Assembly: GCA_028679495.1 (NCBI GenBank)
Contig: JAJRBK010000237.1
Location: forward strand, 1-8,914
Direction: 5' to 3'
DNA: 8,914 nt
Source: Methanobacteriota archaeon
Lineage (GTDB): Archaea > Halobacteriota > Bog-38 > Methanoflorentales > Methanoflorentaceae
Position 1 is the first letter of the stretch. Each line of letters begins with the position of its first letter. The notes beneath the pieces were generated by a model. That model made no database searches and was not told the DNA's origin. It worked only from the letters and a program-made list of their open reading frames with translations. Positions 1 to 5,604 of this stretch are shown piece by piece. The position numbers and the translations under genes were made by a program.

Positions 1-1192
1 ACATGATGACGAGGTACCGGACGGAGCCGCCGGTGATGAAGAGCATCAGGAACGCCATCCCCCCCATGAAGTAGACCCCGTAATTCCTCACGAGCCGCTC
101 GGAGAGGTGGGCGAACCGGTGGGGCATGTAGGAGTCGACCGCCATGTTGGAGAGGACCTGCGGCCCGTCGAGGAATCCGGTTTGCGCCGCGACGAACAAC
201 AGCACCGCCTCGGTGAAGAGGACGAAGGCGACCAGCAGCCGGGCACCGCTCCCTTGCCAGAGGCCCTCCACCAGTCCGCCGAAGAGGACGGCGTTCAGCG
301 TCTTCCCGTGGACGGGCGTGACGCCGTTCAGGACGTACCCGAGGATGATCCCCCCCGCCATGAAGGCGAGGGAAACGGACAGGTAGGCCATCGTCCGCTT
401 GCCTGTCTGCACGCGCGGCTCCCGCAGCGTCTGCATCGAGTTGCTGACCGCCTCGATCCCGGTGTACGTGCCGGCGCCCATCGAGTAGGCCCGCAGCAGC
501 AGCGCACAGACGCCCAGCCACCCCATCTCCCGGGATGCGGCGGAGAGGTCGCCGGACACGCGTGCGGCCACACCGGGAAGATCGCCGGTGTGCCGGAGCA
601 CGGCGTAGAGGATCAAGGGGACGTGGGTGAACAGGAAGGCGATGAAGATCGGCGTGAGGGCCACCACCGCTTCCTTGACCCCCCGCAGGTTGATCCAGAT
701 GAGGGAAAAAAGGATGAAGACGATGAACGAGAACTTGTAGGCGAGCCACGGCGGCGGAAGGAAGCTGAAGATGGCGTCCGCCCCCGCCGCGAGCGAGATC
801 GTGATCGTCAGAACGTAGTCGATGACGAGCGCCGAGCCCGAGACCACCCCCGCCCTCTCCCCGAGGAGCTTCGACGCGACGATGTACCCCCCGCCGCCGG
901 AGGGGAACGCCTCGATGATCTGCGCGTAGCTGCCCGAGATGATGAAGACGGTGAGCACCGTGGCCGCGGCGACGAAGAGGGCGAGGACGGTGTGCCCCCC
1001 GAGGGCGAGGTACGCCTCCTCCGGACCGTACGAGGAAGAGGAGATCCCGTCCGCGCCCAGCCCCACCCAGGCGAAGAAGGCGATGAGGGAGACGCTGTGG
1101 AAGATCTTCGGGTCGAACAGATCCCGGGGAGCCCCGAGCAGAACACGCTTCACCCGCCGGTACAGGGGTTCTTTTTCCATCGGTGTCGTCAT
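1..1192 (-). CDS. APC-superfamily amino acid permease (3' end beyond the window)
   Basis: This is a minus-strand frame open for 397 codons from an ATG at 1192-1190 and still open at the window edge. It encodes a polytopic inner-membrane protein. A short basic N-terminus is followed by a conserved TM1 region with GLGADGISSSSYGPEEA at residues 44-60. Further hydrophobic segments lie near 68-88, 117-136, 152-169, 178-199, 225-239, 270-290, 318-336 and 372-388. The TM6-like motif AGTYTGIEAVSN is at 240-251 and GFLDGPQVLSNMAVDSYMPHRF falls at about 339-360. These motifs fit a large APC-family permease subgroup, whose members usually exceed 600 residues with a soluble C-terminal part, so about a third or more is missing here. 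Such proteins are predicted to import amino acids or similar solutes by cation symport; the substrate cannot be read. The start has only a weak ribosome site (GGAAAG directly upstream), and an ATG four codons inside is an alternative. The gene lies 51 bp after the acetyltransferase gene and could be read with it. Confidence 0.88.
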   Translation of the reverse strand, partial: MTTPMEKEPLYRRVKRVLLGAPRDLFDPKIFHSVSLIAFFAWVGLGADGISSSSYGPEEAYLALGGHTVLALFVAAATVLTVFIISGSYAQIIEAFPSGGGGYIVASKLLGERAGVVSGSALVIDYVLTITISLAAGADAIFSFLPPPWLAYKFSFIVFILFSLIWINLRGVKEAVVALTPIFIAFLFTHVPLILYAVLRHTGDLPGVAARVSGDLSAASREMGWLGVCALLLRAYSMGAGTYTGIEAVSNSMQTLREPRVQTGKRTMAYLSVSLAFMAGGIILGYVLNGVTPVHGKTLNAVLFGGLVEGLWQGSGARLLVAFVLFTEAVLLFVAAQTGFLDGPQVLSNMAVDSYMPHRFAHLSERLVRNYGVYFMGGMAFLMLFITGGSVRYLVIM

Positions 1193-1230
1193 CTTTCCGG
1201 AGAGGGAGTTCCGGGCCGGTCGAAGGGAGG

Positions 1231-1260
1231 AGTATACAACGGTTCAGACGTTGCGGTCAT
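1231..1260 (-). promoter_or_regulatory. Candidate sigma-70-type promoter for the permease
   Basis: On the minus strand, TATACT (1236-1231, five of six matches to TATAAT) lies 18 bp downstream of ATGACC (1260-1255, four of six matches to TTGACA). Transcription would begin about 1225 and leave a leader of about 30 nt before the permease ATG. The -35 part falls inside the last codons of the acetyltransferase gene. This is a visual match only. In a GC-rich genome the TATACT stands out from its surroundings, but co-transcription with the upstream genes is equally possible. Confidence 0.3.
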
Positions 1261-1813
1261 CCGCCGAGGAGGACATCCGGTACAGCAGGACCAGCAGGTT
1301 GTGCAGCCCCCCCCCTTGGTCGTTGACGAAGTTCCGGTACGTCGCGGCGCGGGCGAAGCCCATCTTCTCGAAGGCGCGCACCGCGGCCGCCTGCTCCTCG
1401 ATCACCTCGGCCATGAGGTAATGGAGAGCCGACTTCTCCCCGAGGTGACGCAGTTCGCGGACCATCGCCGTCCCGAGCCCGAGGTGCCGGTAATCGGGGG
1501 CGATCTGGACGCGCACCACCCCGACCCGCTGCTTCCACCCCGTCCTCTGCCGGTGGAGCGTGGCGTCCCCCACGACGCGGCCCCCTTCGAGCGCGAGGAT
1601 CGGGAGGACGAGGCCGTAGTCGAGGGTGTCCGCCCAACGCTGCACCACCTCGCGGCGGCTCACGTCCTGCCGGAAGTACATCTTGTCCTCGGGGGGGACC
1701 TGCTGGAAGAAGACCCACAGCCGGTCGACGTCGTCCCGACCCATCGGCCGGAAGACCAGCGTCACCCCGTTGCGCAGGGTGATCTCCCTCGGGTACCGTT
1801 CGAGATCGATCAT
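1244..1813 (-). CDS. GNAT family N-acetyltransferase
   Basis: This 189-residue protein is predicted to transfer an acetyl group from acetyl-CoA to an amine; the acceptor cannot be told. The GNAT fold signs are visible. An N-terminal strand and helix lie at about 18-35 (LVFRPMGRDDVDRLWVFF). The central strand (VVRVQIAPDYRH) leads into the acetyl-CoA pyrophosphate loop R109-H-L-G-L-G114, the R/QxxGxG motif A. The motif-B helix is AVRAFEKMGF at 144-153. The length is normal for a single-domain GNAT. The ATG at 1813 was chosen because the conserved domain begins soon after it and GGAGGG lies about 9 nt upstream. A longer in-frame extension exists but would run back through the neighbouring gene and has a shadow-like composition. 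It follows the 160-residue hypothetical gene by 17 nt, so the two are probably co-transcribed, perhaps with the permease. Small cytoplasmic GNATs near transporters often act on free amino acids, peptides or protein N-termini, but nothing here selects among these. Confidence 0.88.
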   Translation of the reverse strand: MIDLERYPREITLRNGVTLVFRPMGRDDVDRLWVFFQQVPPEDKMYFRQDVSRREVVQRWADTLDYGLVLPILALEGGRVVGDATLHRQRTGWKQRVGVVRVQIAPDYRHLGLGTAMVRELRHLGEKSALHYLMAEVIEEQAAAVRAFEKMGFARAATYRNFVNDQGGGLHNLLVLLYRMSSSADDRNV

Positions 1814-1830
1814 CTCAGGGGCCCTCCGCC

Positions 1831-2313
1831 CTACCAATCGTCCCGGAACGGGACCTCGACGACATCGTACCACTCCGCGAAGTCCATCGGCTGGTGCGGC
1901 GGCAGCCCTTTTTCGTGGAGGAGATCGTCGATCGCCCGGTGGGCGTAGGAGAGGGCGTTGTCCATGAAGCGGAGGGCGTCCCGGGCATCCTCCCGGGGAT
2001 CGGCGGCCCGGTGCGCCTCGATCGCCTGGTCGAGGTCCCGTCCGGCGGCGGGGAGGTCGTGGCCCGCCAGTTCTCTCCCGATCGCTTCGAGGTGGCGGCC
2101 GATCCCGTGATACCCCCGGCGGATCTCCAGAGGGGGGGCGTCGATGCGGCGCCACGCCCCGAAGTAGACCGCGTCGTGCCCGGCCCGTAACGCCGCGTAC
2201 GCCAGCGCGTCGTAGGGACATCCCGGCGTCCCGCCGGAGCGGGAGCCGCGCCTCCGCGGGTCCCCCCGCAGCTCCGCGCCACAGTGGGGACAATGGTAAT
2301 CGGTCCCCGCCAT
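1831..2313 (-). CDS. Hypothetical protein with N-terminal CxxC (possible zinc ribbon)
   Basis: I do not recognise this 160-residue protein. Its N-terminus carries CPHCGAEL at residues 8-15 and a third cysteine in GCPYD (C32), which together suggest a small metal-binding knuckle. Only three cysteines are present, so a fourth ligand would have to be His or Asp. The remainder is predicted to be soluble and mostly helical, with a run of charged helices at about 72-137. It ends in an acidic and aromatic tail, DFAEWYDVVEVPFRDDW. No signal peptide or membrane segment is seen. The ATG at 2313 has no strong ribosome site, and the start is less certain than the frame. Support for the frame comes from its coding-like composition, its 17-nt spacing to the acetyltransferase start, and a good ribosome site in that gap. 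Its role is unknown. The context suggests only that it is expressed with the acetyltransferase. Confidence 0.68.
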   Translation of the reverse strand: MAGTDYHCPHCGAELRGDPRRRGSRSGGTPGCPYDALAYAALRAGHDAVYFGAWRRIDAPPLEIRRGYHGIGRHLEAIGRELAGHDLPAAGRDLDQAIEAHRAADPREDARDALRFMDNALSYAHRAIDDLLHEKGLPPHQPMDFAEWYDVVEVPFRDDW

Positions 2314-2435
2314 TCGGAGATTATCTCAGCGGACAGGCCCTTCCCGCAACGGGATTCATCGCGGGACCGGGCGTTTCCCCTCGAATCTTCGATGCCCGAT
2401 CGAGGAAAAGAATCATCCGCGACACCGATAAAATA

Positions 2436-2451
2436 GGGATAATATGATCCC
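2436..2451. repeat. Inverted repeat GGGAT-N6-ATCCC in the divergent region
   Basis: Perfect 5-bp arms (2436-2440 and 2447-2451) flank a 6-bp AT-rich spacer, AATATG. The repeat sits on the -10-like hexamers of the AT-rich island, a reasonable place for an operator. The arms are short, so chance is possible, and no regulator gene is visible in the window. Confidence 0.25.
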
Positions 2452-2477
2452 CGATTGACGTAATAACCCCCCATGAG

Positions 2478-2506
2478 GGGCGGCTCGCGCGCGCGAAGGG
2501 CCGCCC
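2478..2506 (+). repeat. GC-rich hairpin directly before the ribosome site of the reductase gene
   Basis: GGGCGGC (2478-2484) pairs with GCCGCCC (2500-2506). The stem can extend inward by a T-G and a C-G pair, leaving a loop rich in GC dinucleotides. The hairpin ends one base before the ribosome-binding sequence at 2508-2512. A second small hairpin, CCCC-ATGA-GGGG at 2469-2480, shares bases with its left arm, so the two are mutually exclusive. This is not a terminator, since no U-tract follows. It could influence translation of the first gene of the operon, or be a product of GC richness. Confidence 0.3.
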
Positions 2507-2524
2507 GGGAGGAACGCTCCCCTG
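2507..2524 (+). promoter_or_regulatory. Ribosome-binding site that fixes a CTG start
   Basis: GGGAGGA (2507-2513) contains the anti-16S-complementary GGAGG at 2508-2512. It is followed after 9 nt by CTG at 2522-2524. No ATG, GTG or TTG occurs in frame between the stop TGA at 2474-2476 and the ATG at 2552. That ATG lies inside the nucleotide-binding loop and has no suitable ribosome site. The spacing and the protein fold both support initiation at the CTG. Confidence 0.7.
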
Positions 2525-3406
2525 AAGATCCTCGTTCTTGGCGGAGAAGGCATGCTGGGGCACAAGATGTTCCAGCTCCTCCGGTCCCGCTACCCGGACA
2601 CCGCCTGCACCATCCGGGGCGCCCTTACCGACCCCTTTTACGCGAGGGTGGACCTCTTCCGACAGGGGGCGGTGATCGAGAAAGTCGACGCCATGGACCT
2701 GTCCGCCCTCGGGAAAACGCTCCGCGAGAGGAAACCGCGCTTTCTCGTGAACTGCATCGGGATCGTGAAGCAGCGCGACGAGGCGGGCGCCGCGATCCCG
2801 AGCATCACGATAAATGCCCTCCTCCCGCACAAACTGGCCGAATTCTCGGCGGAATGGGGAGGGAGGGTCATCCATTTCAGCACCGACTGCGTCTTCGACG
2901 GGAACCGGGGTGGATACACCGAGGAAGATCCGCCCGACGCCACGGACCTTTACGGGAAGACCAAGTACCTGGGGGAAGTTGCCACGGAGAACGCCCTCAC
3001 CCTTCGCACTTCCATTATCGGACGGGAGCTTGCTCATTTCCGGTCGCTCCTGGAGTGGTTCCTTGGCCAGAAAGGGAAGCGGGTCCGGGGCTACACGCGC
3101 GTGATTTACTCCGGCGTGACGACCAACCATCTCGCGGATCTGGTGGGAGACCTCATCGAGCGTCATCCGGAGCTGGCAGGGCTATACCAGGTGGCGAGCA
3201 CCCCGATATCCAAGCACGACCTTCTGTGCCTGTTGAAGGAAGCGTTCCGCCTGGAAGTGGAGATCCTGCCGGACGGGGCTGAAGTTTCCGACCGCAGCCT
3301 GAACGGCGACAAATTCTTCCGCGCCACGGGGTATGTCTGCCCGGAATGGCCGGTGCTGGCGGAGCAGCTCGCCGCCGACCGCACACCCTACCGAGAAGGG
3401 AGATAG
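2522..3406 (+). CDS. RmlD-like UDP-sugar 4-ketoreductase (WbvR-like), apparent CTG start
   Basis: This extended short-chain dehydrogenase has about 294 residues. It is predicted to reduce the 4-keto group of a UDP-2-acetamido-2,6-dideoxy-L-hexos-4-ulose with NAD(P)H in the cytoplasm. It begins (M)KILVLGGEGMLGHKMF, with the dinucleotide-binding loop GGEGMLG at 7-13. NCIGIVKQ follows at 77-84, STDCVFDG at 120-127, and the catalytic Y144-G-K-T-K148 with Ser/Thr at 120-121. The fold resembles RmlD, the dTDP-4-dehydrorhamnose reductase. It stops after the reductase domain and has no C-terminal cupin, unlike WbjC/FnlB/CapF of UDP-L-FucNAc synthesis (about 370 residues). RmlD-like partners of this type are known in the UDP-L-RhaNAc/UDP-L-QuiNAc route, as WbvR. 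The ATG at 2552 would remove the first beta strand and half of the Gly-rich loop, so the CTG at 2522 with its strong ribosome site is chosen. It is first in the operon; the next start is 3 bp after its stop. The reductase family is secure. The exact substrate is inferred from the neighbours. Confidence 0.85.
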   Translation: MKILVLGGEGMLGHKMFQLLRSRYPDTACTIRGALTDPFYARVDLFRQGAVIEKVDAMDLSALGKTLRERKPRFLVNCIGIVKQRDEAGAAIPSITINALLPHKLAEFSAEWGGRVIHFSTDCVFDGNRGGYTEEDPPDATDLYGKTKYLGEVATENALTLRTSIIGRELAHFRSLLEWFLGQKGKRVRGYTRVIYSGVTTNHLADLVGDLIERHPELAGLYQVASTPISKHDLLCLLKEAFRLEVEILPDGAEVSDRSLNGDKFFRATGYVCPEWPVLAEQLAADRTPYREGR

Positions 3407-3409
3407 TGG

Positions 3410-4483
3410 ATGGCGACGAAGCTCTTCGACGGAAAGCGCATTCTCGTCACCGGGGGGACCGGATCGCTGGGGAAGATCCTGCTGCGCCGCCTCCTGGGGG
3501 GAGAGGCTGGGGACCCGGAGAGGATCATCGTCTTTTCACGCGACGAGGCCAAGCAGCACTTCCTCCGCGTGGAGTACGAGAGCGGGCCGGCCGCTACCGA
3601 GGAGGTGATCTACCGGAACTTCCAAAGGAAGCTGCAATTCTGGATCGGTGACGTCCGCGACTTCGACAGCGTCGCGTCGGCCCTCCGTAACATCGACATC
3701 GTCATCAACGCGGCCGCGATGAAGCAGGTCCCCACCTGCGAGTATTTTCCGTATGAGGCGGTCCGGACGAACATCGAGGGGGCCGAGAACATCGTCCGCG
3801 CCATCCAGAAGCACAACTTGAAGGTCGAGACGGTGGTCGGAGTCTCCACGGACAAGGCGTGCAAGCCGGTCAACGCGATGGGGATGACCAAGGCGATCCA
3901 GGAGCGGATCTTCATCCAGGGGAACATGCGCTGCCCGGGCACCCGCTTCGTCTGCACGAGGTACGGCAATGTGCTGGCCTCGCGCGGGTCGGTGATTCCC
4001 CTCTTCCATGAGCAGATCCGGAACGGCGGGCCCTTGACCATCACCACCCCGGACATGACGCGGTTCCTCCTGACCCTTGATCACGCGGTGGACACCGTCC
4101 TGGCGGCGATCGCCGGAGCCCTCCCCGGCGATACATACGTCCCCCGCGCGCCGGCATCCCGAATCGCGGACGTCGCCGCGGTCCTCATCGGCGACCGTCC
4201 TGTCCGGACGATCACGACGGGCATCCGGCCGGGGGAGAAGGTTCACGAGATCATGGTGAGCGATGAGGAGGCACACCGCACCGTCGAGCGGGGCGACTGG
4301 TATGCCATCCTGCCGATGCTGCCGGAGGTGTGCGGCGAACGGACCGGGTCCGGCTGCCTCAAGAAGGAGTACAGCTCCAACGACAAGGTGCTGGATCTGG
4401 AAGAGACCCGGGAGTTACTCGCCCGTCATCACTTGATGGTCGAGGATCTCCCGAACCGGCGGGGTGGGGAGCTGCTTCGATGA
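3410..4483 (+). CDS. wbjB: UDP-GlcNAc 4,6-dehydratase/epimerase (WbjB/FnlA/CapE/WbvB type)
   Basis: This 357-residue extended short-chain dehydrogenase is predicted to take UDP-GlcNAc to a 4-keto-6-deoxy-L-hexos-4-ulose by 4,6-dehydration and epimerisation with bound NADP. It is the first committed step toward 2-acetamido-2,6-dideoxy-L-sugars. The Rossmann motif GGTGSLG is at 15-21. IGDVRD is at 79-84, NAAAMKQVPTCEYFP at 100-114 and STDKA at 146-150. The active-site segment is M157-G-M-T-K161, so the usual YxxxK tyrosine is Met, as reported for CapE-like members. NVLASRGSVIPLF (187-199), TRFLLTL (217-223) and GIRPGEKVHE (271-280) are further family signatures for substrate binding. No membrane segments are present, which separates it from the large FlaA1/CapD-like membrane dehydratases. 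The length is close to the usual of about 345. GAAGGGAG precedes the ATG by about 8 nt. It lies 3 bp after the reductase gene and overlaps the 2-epimerase gene by four bases (ATGA), so translation is probably coupled. Confidence 0.93.
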   Translation: MATKLFDGKRILVTGGTGSLGKILLRRLLGGEAGDPERIIVFSRDEAKQHFLRVEYESGPAATEEVIYRNFQRKLQFWIGDVRDFDSVASALRNIDIVINAAAMKQVPTCEYFPYEAVRTNIEGAENIVRAIQKHNLKVETVVGVSTDKACKPVNAMGMTKAIQERIFIQGNMRCPGTRFVCTRYGNVLASRGSVIPLFHEQIRNGGPLTITTPDMTRFLLTLDHAVDTVLAAIAGALPGDTYVPRAPASRIADVAAVLIGDRPVRTITTGIRPGEKVHEIMVSDEEAHRTVERGDWYAILPMLPEVCGERTGSGCLKKEYSSNDKVLDLEETRELLARHHLMVEDLPNRRGGELLR

Positions 4484-5604
4484 AAGTGATGACCATCCTT
4501 GGAACCCGCCCCGAGATCATCCGCCTCTCCAGGGTCATCGACGAACTCGACCGGCGCACGACGCACGTTCTCGTGCACACCGGCCAGAATTACGACTACG
4601 AACTCAACCAGGTCTTTTTCCGGGAGCTGGAGATCCGGAAACCCGACCATTTCCTCGAAGCGGCCGGGGAGACGGCGGCCCGGACGATCGGGAACGTGAT
4701 CGCGAAGTCCGACGAAGTGATGGCGATCGAGAATCCGGAGGCGCTCCTCCTCCTCGGGGACACGAACAGCAGCCTCGCGGCGATCTCGGCGAAGCGCCGG
4801 AAAATCCCGATCTTCCACATGGAAGCGGGGAACCGCTGCTTCGACCAGCGGGTCCCCGAGGAGATCAACCGGAAACTCGTCGACCACATCAGCGACATCA
4901 ACCTCCCCTACACCGAGCACGCGCGGCGCTACCTGCTCCTCGAAGGGATCCCCCCGGAAACCGTGATCAAGACCGGCTCCCCCTTGAAGGAGGTCCTGGA
5001 TCACTACATGCCCGGGATCGACGCGTCCGACGTACTGCGGCGGCTGCAGCTTGTGCCGGAAGGGTACTTTGTCGTCAGTTGCCACCGCGAAGAAAACGTC
5101 GACGACCCATCCAATTTCGGGGATTTCCTCGAAAGCCTGAAGGCGATTGCAGAAAAATACGACAAACCGCTCATCATCTCCACACACCCGCGCACCCGGA
5201 AGAGAATCGAATCCCTGGGGGCCGTCGCCATCGATCCCCGGGTTCGTTTTCTGAAACCCCTGGGATATTTCGATTACGTACACCTGCAGAGGAACGCGTT
5301 CTGCACGATCTCCGACAGCGGAACGATCACGGAGGAGGCCTGCCTGATGAACTTCCCCGCCGTGACCATTCGGCAGGCCCACGAACGCCCCGAGGGGATG
5401 GATGAGGGGATCCTGGTCATGTGCGGGCTGAAGCCCGGGAACGTCCTGCGGGCGATCGAAACCGTCGTCTCGCAGCACCGCGGCTCGAAGAGGCCGTTCC
5501 GCTGCGTCCCGGACTACGATGTGGACAACGTCTCGGTGAAGGTCGTCCGGATCATCCTGAGTTATGTGGAATACGTCAACCGGACGGTGTGGAACAAGCG
5601 TTAA
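4480..5604 (+). CDS. wbjD: Non-hydrolysing UDP-sugar 2-epimerase (WbjD/FnlC/CapG/WbvD type)
   Basis: This 374-residue enzyme belongs to the WecB fold (GT-B-like UDP-GlcNAc 2-epimerases). It is predicted to invert C2 of a UDP-2-acetamido-2,6-dideoxy-L-sugar as the last step of the pathway. Visible motifs are GTRPEIIRLSRVI at 8-20, HTGQNYDYELN at 33-43, GDTNS at 93-97, FHMEAGNRCFDQRVPEEINR at 112-131, SCHREEN at 200-206, STHPRTR at 234-240, and SDSGTITEE at 278-286. HERPEGMDEG at 301-310 and the GTRPEIIRLS opening are typical of the FnlC/WbjD group and differ from housekeeping WecB, so the L-sugar role is favoured. Candidate catalytic residues are D94, E115, E128 and H202. The ATG at 4480 overlaps the preceding stop and has GGGGAG about 8 nt upstream. 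A 50-residue longer frame exists but lies over the previous gene. It is the last gene of the operon, and its 3' end overlaps the convergent glycosyltransferase gene by 29 bp. Confidence 0.93.
   Translation: MKVMTILGTRPEIIRLSRVIDELDRRTTHVLVHTGQNYDYELNQVFFRELEIRKPDHFLEAAGETAARTIGNVIAKSDEVMAIENPEALLLLGDTNSSLAAISAKRRKIPIFHMEAGNRCFDQRVPEEINRKLVDHISDINLPYTEHARRYLLLEGIPPETVIKTGSPLKEVLDHYMPGIDASDVLRRLQLVPEGYFVVSCHREENVDDPSNFGDFLESLKAIAEKYDKPLIISTHPRTRKRIESLGAVAIDPRVRFLKPLGYFDYVHLQRNAFCTISDSGTITEEACLMNFPAVTIRQAHERPEGMDEGILVMCGLKPGNVLRAIETVVSQHRGSKRPFRCVPDYDVDNVSVKVVRIILSYVEYVNRTVWNKR

Larger units (their letters stand above)
2314..2521. promoter_or_regulatory. Divergent intergenic region with AT-rich promoter island
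   Basis: These 208 bp separate the minus-strand hypothetical gene from the plus-strand sugar-nucleotide operon and should hold promoters for both. Most of it is GC-rich, but about 2405-2466 is clearly AT-rich. That part holds -10-like hexamers on both strands: TAAAAT at 2429-2434 on plus and TATTAT at 2444-2439 on minus. Neither has a convincing -35 at 16-18 bp. TTGACG at 2455-2460 resembles a -35 but has no matching -10. The promoter location is therefore inferred from composition and gene orientation, not from a clean consensus. Confidence 0.4.

Noticed and set aside
107..1948. 613-codon open frame on the plus strand
   Set aside because: It lies opposite the permease and acetyltransferase, which have clear family motifs. 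The translation is rich in Arg, Pro, Gly, Glu and Asp with no recognisable domain, typical of an antisense shadow in GC-rich DNA.
2455..2483. TTGACG as the -35 of the sugar operon promoter
   Set aside because: The position 17 bp downstream reads GGGCGG, which is not a plausible -10 element.
2321..3166. 281-codon minus-strand frame opposite the reductase gene
   Set aside because: The reductase motifs on the plus strand are unambiguous, and the minus translation shows no family features.
2473..3282. Plus-strand frame starting at the ATG at 2473
   Set aside because: It is in a different frame from the reductase and gives an Arg/Gly/Pro-rich translation without motifs. The ATG is more likely part of a small leader hairpin.
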